A stretch of DNA of 64,000 nucleotides from Pseudomonas protegens (GCF_013407925.2 NZ_CP060201.1:4821001-4885000); one strand, 5' to 3'. Counted from the first letter of the stretch, positions 28,812 through 38,354 are shown. Numbers and translations are program-made. Notes: generated by a model from the letters alone, not told the origin.

Positions 28812-28858
28812 TCGCCGGCAACCCCGCTCCGCTCTGTAGGAGCCGGCTTGCCGGCGAA
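28812..28858. repeat. Pseudomonas REP palindrome pair
   Basis: TCGCCGGCAA-type arm at 28812-28821 and its inverted copy GGAGCCGGCTTGCCGGCGA at 28839-28857 face each other, matching the common Pseudomonas REP consensus. Sits just after argJ, where it can also act as a transcript-end hairpin. Confidence 0.75.
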
Positions 28859-28921
28859 ACGCAGATATAACGCCCGGCCCGTGAGGGCCTGGCCCAATGC
28901 CTGATCAGAGGAAACAGCGCG

Positions 28922-29866
28922 GTGAAACGAGTCCATGTGGCTGCGGCCGTTATCCGGGATGCCAGCGGCAAGATCCTGATTGCCCGGCGTGCCGACACTC
29001 AACATCAAGGTGGCCTGTGGGAGTTCCCCGGCGGCAAGGTCGAGACTGGGGAGGCGGTCGAGGCCGCGCTGGCCCGAGAGCTGCTGGAAGAACTGGGGAT
29101 TGCTGTGACAGCGGCCCGCCCACTGATCAAGGTGCAGCACGATTACCCGGACAAACAGGTACTGCTGGATGTCTGGGAAGTCTCGGCGTTCAACGGCCAA
29201 GCCCATGGCGCTGAAGGGCAGCCCCTGGCTTGGGTGACTGCTCGTGAATTGGCCGACTATGAGTTCCCCGCGGCGAATCAGCCGATCGTCGCCGCGGCCC
29301 GTCTGCCGGCCCACTACCTGATTACCCCTGAAGGTCTGGAAACCCCGGCCTTGCTGCGGGGCATGCAGAAGGCCATTGCCCAGGGCAGCAAGCTGATCCA
29401 GTTGCGTGCGCCCGGCGGTTACGACCCGCAGTACCGCGATCTGGCGGTGGACGCAGTAGGCCTGTGTGCCGGCAAGGCGCAGTTGATGCTCAAGGGCCCC
29501 TTCGAATGGCTGGGGGACTTTCCGTCGGCGGGTTGGCACATCACCTCGGCGCAACTGCGCAAGTACGCCAGCGCCGGGCGCCCGTTCGGCAAGGACCGCT
29601 GGTTGGCGGCTTCCTGTCACAGCGCCGAGGAGCTGTCCCTGGCCCAGCAGATGGATGTGGACTTCGTGACCCTGTCCCCTGTGCAGCCAACTCAGACTCA
29701 CCCCGACGCCCAGCCCCTGGGCTGGCAGCAGGCGCAGCAGTTGATCAACGCTTTCAATAAGCCGGTGTATCTGCTGGGCGGTGTTGGGCCTGCCGAGTGT
29801 CAGCAAGCCTGGGACGCCGGTGCTCAGGGCGTTGCCGGAATCCGCGCCTTCTGGCCGCAGGACTGA
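28922..29866 (+). CDS. Nudix (MutT-like) hydrolase fused to a degenerate ThiE-like domain
   Basis: 314 residues. The N-terminal Nudix domain (about 1-135) carries a full Nudix box from GGKVETGEAVEAALAREL to LEELGI and the MutT-like GGLWEFPGGK, so 8-oxo-dGTP pyrophosphatase activity is likely. After a linker the C-terminal half (about 140-314) is a TIM-barrel of the thiamin-phosphate synthase/TenI type: VDFVTLSPVQPTQTHPDA and YLLGGVGPAECQQAWDAGAQGVAGI. Typical ThiE catalytic signatures are altered (see findings). The start is GTG 28922 after AGAGGAAACAGCG. The fusion is widespread in gamma-proteobacteria. PAO1 has it in the same place. Confidence 0.9.
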   Translation: MKRVHVAAAVIRDASGKILIARRADTQHQGGLWEFPGGKVETGEAVEAALARELLEELGIAVTAARPLIKVQHDYPDKQVLLDVWEVSAFNGQAHGAEGQPLAWVTARELADYEFPAANQPIVAAARLPAHYLITPEGLETPALLRGMQKAIAQGSKLIQLRAPGGYDPQYRDLAVDAVGLCAGKAQLMLKGPFEWLGDFPSAGWHITSAQLRKYASAGRPFGKDRWLAASCHSAEELSLAQQMDVDFVTLSPVQPTQTHPDAQPLGWQQAQQLINAFNKPVYLLGGVGPAECQQAWDAGAQGVAGIRAFWPQD

Positions 29867-29877
29867 AGACAGCCGCT

Positions 29878-29934
29878 GCGTCAGCGCTGGCGAGCAGCGG
29901 TCCATGCAGCCGCCTGCTTGCTAGCGAAGGCGTC
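29878..29934. repeat. Degenerate REP-like inverted repeat
   Basis: GCGTCAGCGCTGGCGAGCAGCGG (29878-29900, imperfect) opposes CCGCCTGCTTGCTAGCGAAGGC (29910-29931). The right arm resembles the other Pseudomonas REP type. It separates two convergent genes. Confidence 0.5.
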
Positions 29935-29965
29935 GTCAGCCGTTGCCCAAGACTCGTGAGCCCTT

Positions 29966-30553
29966 TTATACAGAGGGGGCGGGCTTGGCGGCGGCCTGCC
30001 AGAGGATTTCCGCGATGCCTTGGCGCTTGGCAATCAGCCGCGCCGCGACAAACAGCAGGTCCGACAGGCGATTGATGTAGGCCAGCCCCACGCCCTGCAA
30101 GGGTTCCACGGCATTCAGGTGTTGGCAGCGACGCTCGGCGCTGCGCGCCAGACTGCGGCATACGTGAGCCTGGGCGATCAGCGACGAACCACCGGGCAGG
30201 ATGAAATTCTCCAGAGGCCCCAACTCCTCATTCCAGGTATCGATGGCCGCCTCAAGGCGCTCCACCTCGGCCTCGTTGAGTGCCTGATACACCGGCATGG
30301 CCAGTTCGCCCCCCAGGTCGAACAGCCGGTGCTGACAGGGAGCCAGCACCTCGATGATGTCCTTGAACCCCGGGCAGGCATCAACCTGTTCCTCCAGGCC
30401 GGCCAGAAGCAGTCCCAACTGGCTGTTCAAGGTGTCGACTTCACCGATGGCTTCCACTCGTGGGTGATCCTTGGCGACCCGGCGGCCGTCTCCGAGTCCG
30501 GTTTCGCCTTTGTCGCCGGTGCGGGTGTAAATCTTCGACAAGCGAAAACCCAT
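29966..30553 (-). CDS. PduO-type cob(I)alamin adenosyltransferase
   Basis: Transfers the adenosyl group from ATP to cob(I)alamin, making adenosylcobalamin. 195 residues. The ATP-binding N-terminal motif is KIYTRTGDKGETGLGDGRRV (6-25). VEAIGEVDTLNSQLG and the C-terminal YINRLSDLLFVAAR are the family signatures; the latter contributes the cobalamin-facing surface. It lies 3 bases after the sensor-kinase stop, so the two are probably cotranscribed without an obvious functional link. Also annotated under cobO or pduO-like names elsewhere; it belongs to the PduO and not the CobA/BtuR fold. Confidence 0.92.
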   Translation of the reverse strand: MGFRLSKIYTRTGDKGETGLGDGRRVAKDHPRVEAIGEVDTLNSQLGLLLAGLEEQVDACPGFKDIIEVLAPCQHRLFDLGGELAMPVYQALNEAEVERLEAAIDTWNEELGPLENFILPGGSSLIAQAHVCRSLARSAERRCQHLNAVEPLQGVGLAYINRLSDLLFVAARLIAKRQGIAEILWQAAAKPAPSV

Positions 30554-30555
30554 GC

Positions 30556-32592
30556 TTAGTTCTCCAGTGGTAGCGGTTCTTGAACCGGGGGCTGGTTGCT
30601 CGACAGGGGCAGGCGCAAGGTAAAGCAGGTGCCTTGGCCCCGGGTCGATTGCACTTCCATTTGCCCCTTGTGGTTGTTGGTGATGATGAAGTACGACACC
30701 GAAAGGCCGAGTCCGGTGCCCTGGCCGATCTCCTTGGTGGTGAAGAAGGGCTCGAAGGTGCGTTTGCGCACGCTTTCGCTCATGCCGATGCCGTTGTCTT
30801 CCACCTGGATTTCTGCCCAGGGCGGATTCAGCTTGGTGCGCAGGATGATGCGACCGGGTTCGCTGTCGTCCTCACGCTGGTGAATGGCTTGGGCGGCGTT
30901 CTTCAGCAGGTTGAGCAGCACTTGCTCCAGTTCGTTGGCGGTGCCGGGTACGGGGCCCAGGTTCGGGTCGAACTGGCGGATGATCGCTTGCCCCTTGAAG
31001 TCGAAGCCGATGGCCAGGTCGAAGTCGTTGCTGGCGATTTCCACCGCCTGGTCAATCAGCGCCGGCAGGTCGCAGGGGGCCATCTGGCGATTGCTGCGGC
31101 GGCTGAAACTGAGCATGTGGGTGACGATCTTGGCGGCCCTGGCCCCGGCTTGTTGAATGCCGTCGAGCAGCTGCGGCACTTCGCGGCTTTCCAGGTAACG
31201 GTTGACGGTTTGCAGCTCGACGCCGATCTGTTGTGCGTGTTCGAGGTTCTTCGGCAGGTCCGGGGACAGCCGGCGGCGAATGTTCTGCACGTTGTGCAGG
31301 ATGGCGCCCAAGGGGTTGTTGATCTCGTGGGCCATGCCGGCGGCCAGGCCGCCCACCGAGAGCATCTTCTCCGACTGCACCATCATTTCTTCCAGGGACA
31401 GGCGCTGGGTGATGTCGTCGATGCGGATCACCACGCCGCGGCCGGCGCCGCCCATCAGCGGGTAGAAGGTCAGGGCGTAGTGCCGGGCCTCATCGTCCTT
31501 GACCCAGGTCACCCGTTCGACCTTGGTCACTGTGTGTTGCTCGACGGTTTCCTTGAGTTGCGGCAAAAACGGCTTGAGCGGTTCGAAAGCAAGGAAGATC
31601 GGCTGGTTCAGGGCTTCGTCCAGGCGAGTGCCGGACAGGGCGCTGGCTTCCTGGTTCCACTGGGTGACGTACAGTTGCTCGTCCAGGGCGATCAGGGCCG
31701 AGGGCATGGAGTCGATGATGCTATTGAGGTAGTTCTGAAAGCCGGTGAGCTTCTTCTCGATCTTGCTGCGCACCTGGACTTCCAACTCCAGCTTGCGGTT
31801 GGTGTGGCGGGTTTCTTCGGCCAGTCCCTGGGCCTGATCGTAGGCGGCCTGGGAGTCGTCGCGGGCACGCTTGAGCTGCTGCTCCCGCGCCTCGATGCGC
31901 GACAGCATGGTGTTGAAGGCTTCCGCCAGGCTGCCGATTTCATCGTGGTTGCCGCGGGCAGCGCGCAGAGCGTAGTTCTCCTCGCGGGTCACCTGGCGCG
32001 ACAGCTCTTCGAGCTGGTGGATCGGCTGGGTGATCAGGCGCTTGATCTGCCGGGCGATGATCAGCCAGAGCAAGACGCTGAAGATCAGGATCCCCAGGCT
32101 GGCGGTGAGGGTGCCGGTATAGAACGCCATCGGCAGTTCGCTGGTGGCGACCAGCAGCAGATGCCCCGGGGCCTGGCCCGGGCGCGGCAGGGTGATGACC
32201 TGGTTGCTGCGGAACTCGGTCAATTGCCAGGCTTCGATATGGCGGTAACGCTCGGGCAGCTTGAGGTGTTCGCCGTGTTGCAGCTGCGCCAGGCGTACAC
32301 CCTTGCCGTCATACAGGGCCGCTGCCCGCAGCGGGGTGTAGCTGTCGAGTTCATCCAGCAGTTTTTTTGCGTCCTCCGGGGAGTTCAGGGCCTGGGCCGC
32401 CAGGGTCGGGTTGGACACCAGCCGGCCGATGGTCTGCAGGGCCTGGGGCGCCATGCTTTCCTGGGAGATCCAGTAGGCGGCGCTGATAAAGGTCAGGTTG
32501 GCGACCAGCAGTACGGTGGTCAGCAAGACGAGCAGGGCGGCCAGGAGCTTTTGGCCCACGGGCAGGTTTTCGAGACGCTGGCGCAATGGCAT
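30556..32592 (-). CDS. Orphan membrane sensor histidine kinase (HAMP-PAS)
   Basis: 678 residues. Transmembrane helices at about 15-40 and 160-180 flank a small periplasmic sensor. HAMP covers about 181-235, followed by a coiled coil, a PAS domain (about 285-395, IDSMPSALIALDEQLYVTQWN) and a HisKA domain with phospho-acceptor His422 (AAGMAHEINNPLGA). The HATPase_c domain has NLLKNAAQA and GTGLGLSVSY. PAO1 has a similar kinase (PA4398, from memory) between panE and the adenosyltransferase gene, and a response-regulator gene beside panE; no regulator is present here. The transcript ends with the adenosyltransferase. The signal is unknown. Confidence 0.88.
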   Translation of the reverse strand: MPLRQRLENLPVGQKLLAALLVLLTTVLLVANLTFISAAYWISQESMAPQALQTIGRLVSNPTLAAQALNSPEDAKKLLDELDSYTPLRAAALYDGKGVRLAQLQHGEHLKLPERYRHIEAWQLTEFRSNQVITLPRPGQAPGHLLLVATSELPMAFYTGTLTASLGILIFSVLLWLIIARQIKRLITQPIHQLEELSRQVTREENYALRAARGNHDEIGSLAEAFNTMLSRIEAREQQLKRARDDSQAAYDQAQGLAEETRHTNRKLELEVQVRSKIEKKLTGFQNYLNSIIDSMPSALIALDEQLYVTQWNQEASALSGTRLDEALNQPIFLAFEPLKPFLPQLKETVEQHTVTKVERVTWVKDDEARHYALTFYPLMGGAGRGVVIRIDDITQRLSLEEMMVQSEKMLSVGGLAAGMAHEINNPLGAILHNVQNIRRRLSPDLPKNLEHAQQIGVELQTVNRYLESREVPQLLDGIQQAGARAAKIVTHMLSFSRRSNRQMAPCDLPALIDQAVEIASNDFDLAIGFDFKGQAIIRQFDPNLGPVPGTANELEQVLLNLLKNAAQAIHQREDDSEPGRIILRTKLNPPWAEIQVEDNGIGMSESVRKRTFEPFFTTKEIGQGTGLGLSVSYFIITNNHKGQMEVQSTRGQGTCFTLRLPLSSNQPPVQEPLPLEN

Positions 32593-32637
32593 CGGCTATA
32601 TCGCTGGAAATGAGCAAGTGGGCAGCGTAGCCGCTGC

Positions 32638-33681
<1,044 letters not shown>

Positions 33682-33698
33682 TTATTTGGAGAGATTAC

Positions 33699-34184
33699 AT
33701 GCCGTCGTTTGACGTGGTATCCGAACTGGACAAGCACGAAGTCACCAACGCGGTGGAAAACGCCGTCAAGGAACTGGATCGCCGCTATGACCTCAAGGGC
33801 AAGGGCAGCTTCGAGTTCAAGGACAAGGAACTGACCGTCAACCTGACCGCGGAAGCTGAATTCCAGCTGGAAGCGATGATCGAGATTCTCAAGCTGGCTC
33901 TGGTCAAGCGCAAGATCGATGTGCAGTGCCTGGAGGTCAAGGACGCTTATGCCTCGGGCAAGGTGATGAAGCAGGAAGCGGTGCTCAAGGAAGGTATCGA
34001 CAAAGAGCTGGCGAAAAAGATCGTCGCGCATATCAAGGATGCCAAGTTGAAAGTGCAGGCCGCCATTCAGGGCGAGCAGGTACGGGTCACTGGCAAGAAG
34101 CGTGATGACCTGCAAGAGGCCATCGCCGCCCTGCGTGCCAAAGAGTTCGGCATGCCGCTGCAGTTCAACAACTTCCGCGACTGA
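33699..34184 (+). CDS. yajQ: YajQ-family nucleotide-binding protein
   Basis: 161 residues, standard length, made of two ferredoxin-like halves. The family start [20 protein letters not shown], the central [17 protein letters not shown] and the end [17 protein letters not shown] are unmistakable. Members in Xanthomonas and pseudomonads bind cyclic di-GMP, and others bind GTP/ATP or RNA, so the ligand here is likely but not certain. Good ribosome site (TTGGAGAGATTAC). It sits upstream of mscS, as in PAO1. Confidence 0.94.
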   Translation: MPSFDVVSELDKHEVTNAVENAVKELDRRYDLKGKGSFEFKDKELTVNLTAEAEFQLEAMIEILKLALVKRKIDVQCLEVKDAYASGKVMKQEAVLKEGIDKELAKKIVAHIKDAKLKVQAAIQGEQVRVTGKKRDDLQEAIAALRAKEFGMPLQFNNFRD

Positions 34185-34322
34185 CCCCCAGTCTCCGGGA
34201 ACCTCTAGAGCTTTTTGGCGTCCGAGGCCGGAGCAATGGCAGAAACGATTGCGCTCCAGCGGAGCCGGTCGTTCTGCCGGTCAGTCATGCACGCCGCCAC
34301 CCCGGGGAATCTGGAGAGATAG

Positions 34323-35165
34323 ATGGATTTGAACGCTGAAGTAGACAACCTGGTCCGGGCTTCCCAAGCCTGGATTCCAATGATCATGGAATACGGCAGC
34401 CGGGTGCTGCTGGCAGTGATCACCCTGGCCATCGGCTGGTGGCTGATCAACAAGCTGACCCACAAAGTGGGCAAGTTACTGGCGCTGCGCAATGCCGACC
34501 TGGCGCTGCAAGGCTTTATCAGCAGCCTGGCCAACATCATTCTCAAGGTGCTGCTGATTGTCAGCGTGGCCTCGATGATCGGTGTCGAGACGACCTCGTT
34601 CGTGGCCGCCATTGGTGCCGCCGGGCTGGCTATCGGCCTGGCCCTGCAGGGCAGCCTGGCGAACTTCGCCGGAGGGGTGTTGATCCTGTTGTTCCGTCCG
34701 TTTCGCATTGGCGACTTCATTGAAGCCCAAGGCATCAGCGGCAGCGTGGACAGCATTCAGATTTTTCACACGGTGTTGCGTACCGGTGACAACAAGACGG
34801 TGATCGTGCCCAACGGCAACCTGTCCAACGGCATCATTACCAACTACAACCGTCAACCCACTCGCAAGGTGGTGTTCGACGTGGGTGTGGATTACGACGC
34901 AGATCTGCAGAAGGCCCGTGAAGTGCTGCTGGAGCTGGCGAAAGACGAGCGCGTGTTGGCCGATCCAGCACCGGTAGCTGTAGTGTCCACCCTGGGTGAC
35001 AGCGCGATTACCTTGTCTCTGCGGGTTTGGGTCAAGACTGCGGACTACTGGGACGTGATGTTCCAGTTCAACGAGCTGTCGCGCGATCGCTTGAAGGCGG
35101 CGGGAATCGATATTCCCTTTCCGCAGCGAGTGATTCGTGTGGTTCAGGAAGCGGCTGTGTCATAA
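34323..35165 (+). CDS. mscS: MscS-type small-conductance mechanosensitive channel
   Basis: 280 residues, the length of E. coli MscS. Three transmembrane helices lie at about 20-40, 60-82 and 92-125. The pore helix has the Gly/Ala pattern AAIGAAGLAIGLALQGSLAN, followed by the beta domain signature RPFRIGDFIEAQG and IVPNGNLSN. It opens on membrane tension to release solutes during hypo-osmotic shock. GGAGAGATAG precedes the ATG. The 138-base gap after yajQ holds a CCGG-rich imperfect hairpin. Confidence 0.92.
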   Translation: MDLNAEVDNLVRASQAWIPMIMEYGSRVLLAVITLAIGWWLINKLTHKVGKLLALRNADLALQGFISSLANIILKVLLIVSVASMIGVETTSFVAAIGAAGLAIGLALQGSLANFAGGVLILLFRPFRIGDFIEAQGISGSVDSIQIFHTVLRTGDNKTVIVPNGNLSNGIITNYNRQPTRKVVFDVGVDYDADLQKAREVLLELAKDERVLADPAPVAVVSTLGDSAITLSLRVWVKTADYWDVMFQFNELSRDRLKAAGIDIPFPQRVIRVVQEAAVS

Positions 35166-35212
35166 CTTGCTTGCAAGACTTGGCCAAGTGGTCAACTAAT
35201 GTTGTTCAAGAC

Positions 35213-35241
35213 AAGGGGCTTTTAGGCCCCTTGTTTGTTTT
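35213..35241 (+). terminator. mscS terminator
   Basis: AAGGGGC/GCCCCTT stem with a short T-rich loop, then TGTTTGTTTT, about 48 bases past the stop. Confidence 0.85.
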
Positions 35242-35361
35242 CAGGGTTTCTTGGCAACTATCAAGTTCCATTCGAAAACGAGGGGACATAACGGGTGCTG
35301 GTAACTTCTTTAGTTAGCTTGCTATTTAAGATTCGCTTGTTCGGGTTGCTGTTATCACGCA

Positions 35362-35405
35362 CAAAAAAAAGCCGCCGACCTGATCCAGGTCGGCGGCTTT
35401 TATTT
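35362..35405 (-). terminator. oprD terminator
   Basis: GCCGCCGACCTG/CAGGTCGGCGGC stem with an eight-A tract on the left, which becomes a T-tract on the minus strand. Some 36 bases beyond the oprD stop. Confidence 0.9.
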
Positions 35406-35441
35406 GAGTTGCGCGTTAACGCAATCAGCTGAGCAGTTAAA

Positions 35442-36761
35442 TTACAAGATGCTCAGTGGGTACTCTACGATCAGACGCAGGTCGTTCAGGTTGTCGTAGT
35501 TGGTCGCGCGGTAGTCGGCGTTGCTGCCACGATAGATGGCGTTACGCAGACGGAAGGACAGGTCCTTGGCTGGGCCTTCTTGCAGTACGTACTTGGCTTC
35601 TACGTCCCATTCGTGCTCCTTGCCATCGCTGGAGTCGGCAACAGTGACGTTGGTGCCGCGAATGTAACGGGTCATGAAGCTCAGGCCAGGAACGCCGAAG
35701 GAGGCCATGTTCAGGTCGTAACGAGCCTGCCAGGATTTTTCATCTTCGCCAACGAAGTCGGAGATCTGCACCGAGTTGGCTACGTAGATAGTGCCGTTAC
35801 CGTCAACACCGTACTTGTAGCCGGTTTTACCGCTGGATTGCTGGTATGCCACGGTGAACTTGTGGGCGTCGATGCTGTAAGCGGTTGCCAGACTCCATAC
35901 ACGGTTGTCCAGATCGCCTGCCAGTTTCTTCCCGTCATCCTTGCTGCGATAGCCGTTGAAGTCGACGTTCAGCGACTGGTTATTGGCGATCGGGAAGGTG
36001 TAGTTCAGGTTGATGTATTGCTTCTTGAAGTAGTCATCAACCTTGGACGCTGCCACGCCGCCGACGAAGTTGTCGGTGAACTTGTAGGTTGCACCTGCGA
36101 AGTCGGCAGAGCTTAGGCCTGGGTTTTTCAGGCCGGTTTCGCTGTTACGACCGTTGATGCTGTCGTTGTACTGACCGGTCTGCGAACGCAGGGCGGTGAA
36201 GTGACCCGCATTCAGCTCCAGGCCTTTGATCTCGTTGCTGGTGATCAAGGTACCGGTGGCAACTTCAGGCAGCAGGCGACTGTCGTCTGTAGTGAATACC
36301 GGGCTGGCAACCATTTGGTTACCGTATTTCAGTACGGTATCGGAGATACGGAACTTGACCGCGCCACCTACAGCGGACGAATCTTTTTCTGGTTCGCCCC
36401 GGCTGTTGTTGGCTGCCAGACCGTTGCCAGAGCGGCCAGCGCCACCGTCCAGCTTGACCACGCCCATGGCGAAAGCGTCAACGCCTACACCTACGGTGCC
36501 TTGGGTGAAGCCAGAGCTGTACTGCAGCAGCTCACTCAGGCCGGTGTCTTGGCGATAGCCGCTTTTGTAAGTGCCATCGGCACGTTCATGGTTACCTGCA
36601 CCGCTCTTGTAGTCACGGTTCATGTACTCAAGACGGGATTTCGCAGTCAGGGTGCTATCTTCGATAAAGCCCTTTGCGTCGTCCTGGGAGGACGCGATTG
36701 CGAACTGCGAGGTGCCTGCTGATACAGCCAGGGCGATCATGCTCCACTTCATCACGCGCAT
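35442..36761 (-). CDS. oprD: OprD-family outer membrane porin
   Basis: Substrate-specific beta-barrel porin, 439 residues. The signal peptide MKWSMIALAVSAGTSQFAIA ends at about residue 23. The mature barrel has the family landmarks GFIEDSTLTAKSRLEYMNRDY, a KFRISDTVLKYGNQM strand, NLNYTFPIANNQSLNVDFNGY and a C-terminal EYPLSIL. OprD members take up basic amino acids or small carboxylates. The specific symbol rests on gene order (next to HIT, slyX, the cold-shock membrane protein and dps, as PA0958 in PAO1) and on an ArgR-type operator upstream. RBS AAAGGAG lies 9 bases before the ATG. Confidence 0.9.
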   Translation of the reverse strand: MRVMKWSMIALAVSAGTSQFAIASSQDDAKGFIEDSTLTAKSRLEYMNRDYKSGAGNHERADGTYKSGYRQDTGLSELLQYSSGFTQGTVGVGVDAFAMGVVKLDGGAGRSGNGLAANNSRGEPEKDSSAVGGAVKFRISDTVLKYGNQMVASPVFTTDDSRLLPEVATGTLITSNEIKGLELNAGHFTALRSQTGQYNDSINGRNSETGLKNPGLSSADFAGATYKFTDNFVGGVAASKVDDYFKKQYINLNYTFPIANNQSLNVDFNGYRSKDDGKKLAGDLDNRVWSLATAYSIDAHKFTVAYQQSSGKTGYKYGVDGNGTIYVANSVQISDFVGEDEKSWQARYDLNMASFGVPGLSFMTRYIRGTNVTVADSSDGKEHEWDVEAKYVLQEGPAKDLSFRLRNAIYRGSNADYRATNYDNLNDLRLIVEYPLSIL

Positions 36762-36850
36762 CGTGATTTGCTCCTTTGGTTTTTAGAAGAGTACTGCCGT
36801 CCCACCTGTTTTTTTATCTGGGCGGCTCTTTCTTTTTGTGTCGGCGCAAA

Positions 36851-36859
36851 CTTATATCA
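36851..36859 (-). promoter_or_regulatory. Extended -10 element of oprD
   Basis: Minus strand TGATATAAG: an extended -10 (TG-n-TATAAT-like) about 90 bases before the oprD start. No good -35 lies 16-18 bases upstream, which suggests activator dependence. Confidence 0.5.
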
Positions 36860-36914
36860 CGCTGACAATGTTGGCGATACTTGCCTATCTATCCTTTCAG
36901 CTTCTTTACGACCC

Positions 36915-36956
36915 TGTCGCAATTTGCTCGGTCGGTGTCGCAATTCTGCAGCCAGT
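36915..36956. promoter_or_regulatory. Putative ArgR operator upstream of oprD
   Basis: Two TGTCGC half-sites begin at 36915 and 36936, exactly 21 bases apart, each followed by AATT. Pseudomonas ArgR is known to bind direct repeats of TGTCGC-N8-AA-N5 with that period. The AA part is not conserved in either half. It lies about 55 bases upstream of the -10 element, a fitting activator position. Confidence 0.6.
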
Positions 36957-37694
36957 CTGTATCCGAACCAACAACTTAGGTTGTGTTCTTCGAAGGAACA
37001 TCACGAGCCATTGAGCTCCCGACATACACACTCTAAAAAGCACCGCAGGGCAGCCTTGCCACTATTATTATGAGTCTGTGACGAGCCACTTCCGGTGCTC
37101 CGTCGCAAACGATGTCGGGGGTGAATGCAACAAGCGTGCACAAACCAAAGTTGTCCGCACTTTTTTCTTCTGGACGGTGTGCCGACCTGTAAAAACCGCA
37201 TAAAACCGCCATGCAAAGCGTCTTTTTGTTTGGCTTGACGCCAAGTCCGCCCTGGTGCAGGACTGTGCAATAAGTCGCACAGCGCGCCAAAATGTTACCG
37301 GTTCACACCGCAAAGTGAGTAGACGGCGGATGCTTGAGGATTTCAGCGTAGACCGTCTGTGCGATTCTGGTGCAAAACTTTTGTAATGCTGTGCAGGGTT
37401 CATACAGTCATGTGCGGTTTACGCTCGGCGACGACGAAGGCGCGGCGAGTCATATTCAGGGCGCTTTTGATGCTTCGTACATAAATGGTGCAAAGCCTCA
37501 AAAAATGTCCTGTCGTGGGGCGTTTGCGCTGCATTGAGGCTGGCTCCTTGCCGGCTGGTTAACGGGCGATGTCCGGGCTTAGCGCTTTGGTCATGAAGCC
37601 CTGTGCATTCGCAGGTATGCTGCGCGTCTGTCGCCTGGTCAGTGTCGATGATGCTGTGGGCCAGGCTGAAATGAGCTGAGCGGGAGTAAATGCA

Positions 37695-38120
37695 GTGTTC
37701 ACTTTAGATTCACGGCTGCAACAAGACACATTGCCCATTGGGGATTTCCCCCTCTGTCGGCTGCTGCTGTCCAATGACGCGAACTATCCCTGGTTCATCC
37801 TCGTGCCCCGTCGTGAAGATATCAGTGAGTTGTTTCAACTGGATGTCACCGACCAACTGCAGCTATGGCGGGAAACCACAGCGTTGGCTGAAGTGCTCAA
37901 GGATTCCTTCGATGCCGATAAGTTGAATGTGGCGACGTTGGGTAATGTGGTGAGTCAGTTGCATATGCATGTAATAGTGCGCAAGCGGGATGACGCCGCG
38001 TGGCCGGCGCCAGTGTGGGGCAAGCACCCGGCCAAGCCTTACACCGCGCAGGAGGTTGTGGCGATTCGCAATCGGCTGCGGGTAGTACTGACCGACGATT
38101 TCCAATTTCTGGAGGTTTGA
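37695..38120 (+). CDS. HIT-domain protein with a Q-x-H-x-H active site
   Basis: 141 residues of the histidine-triad nucleotide hydrolase/transferase superfamily. The active-site motif reads QLHMHVIVR (about residues 89-97 region). The first His of HxHxH is Gln, while the nucleophilic second His and the third are kept, as in other members of this pseudomonad subfamily. NVATLGNVVSQ supplies the conserved Asn before the motif. The start codon is GTG 37695 with GGGAG 8 bases upstream. It precedes slyX by 3 bases, so the two are co-transcribed. Substrate unknown. Confidence 0.85.
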   Translation: MFTLDSRLQQDTLPIGDFPLCRLLLSNDANYPWFILVPRREDISELFQLDVTDQLQLWRETTALAEVLKDSFDADKLNVATLGNVVSQLHMHVIVRKRDDAAWPAPVWGKHPAKPYTAQEVVAIRNRLRVVLTDDFQFLEV

Positions 38121-38123
38121 GCC

Positions 38124-38330
38124 ATGAGTCTGGAAGCGCGTGTTACCGACCTAGAAAGCCGTCTGGCGTTTCAGGACGACACCATTCAAGCCTTGAACGA
38201 TGTGCTGGTAGCGCAGCAGAAGGTGCTGGAGCGCCTGCAACTGCAGATGAGTGCCTTGCTCAAGCGTCAGGAAGAAATGGTGGGGCAGTTCGAGTCTTTC
38301 GAGGAAGAGGCGCCGCCCCCGCACTATTAA
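38124..38330 (+). CDS. slyX: SlyX
   Basis: 68-residue coiled-coil protein. Heptads run through [20 protein letters not shown] and on to about residue 55, then the conserved acidic/proline C-terminal PPPHY. SlyX proteins are widespread and lack a settled function. It directly follows the HIT gene (stop TGA, three bases, ATG). Confidence 0.9.
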   Translation: MSLEARVTDLESRLAFQDDTIQALNDVLVAQQKVLERLQLQMSALLKRQEEMVGQFESFEEEAPPPHY

Positions 38331-38354
38331 AGGAAGCTCGGCATTCTTGAGGCA

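Larger units (their letters stand above)
36762..37694. other. oprD: Long oprD-HIT intergenic region (933 bases)
   Basis: No credible gene. Open frames here have poor codon structure. Bases 36762-36960 hold the oprD leader, with A-rich stretches near the start codon (minus strand), the extended -10 and the ArgR-type site. The remaining 700 bases are AT-richer than the surroundings, contain several scattered TGTGCA-like words and a degenerate REP-like segment at 37536-37560, and end with the ribosome site of the HIT gene. A small RNA could hide here, but I see no terminator to prove one. Confidence 0.5.

Noticed and set aside
30580..32613. 677-residue frame antisense to the sensor kinase
   Set aside because: Mirror of the kinase codons; low-complexity composition with no recognisable domain.
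36768..37403. Three overlapping frames of 85-111 codons upstream of oprD
   Set aside because: Irregular codon use, no ribosome sites, Cys/Arg-rich translations; the first overlaps the oprD leader and the ArgR-type site.
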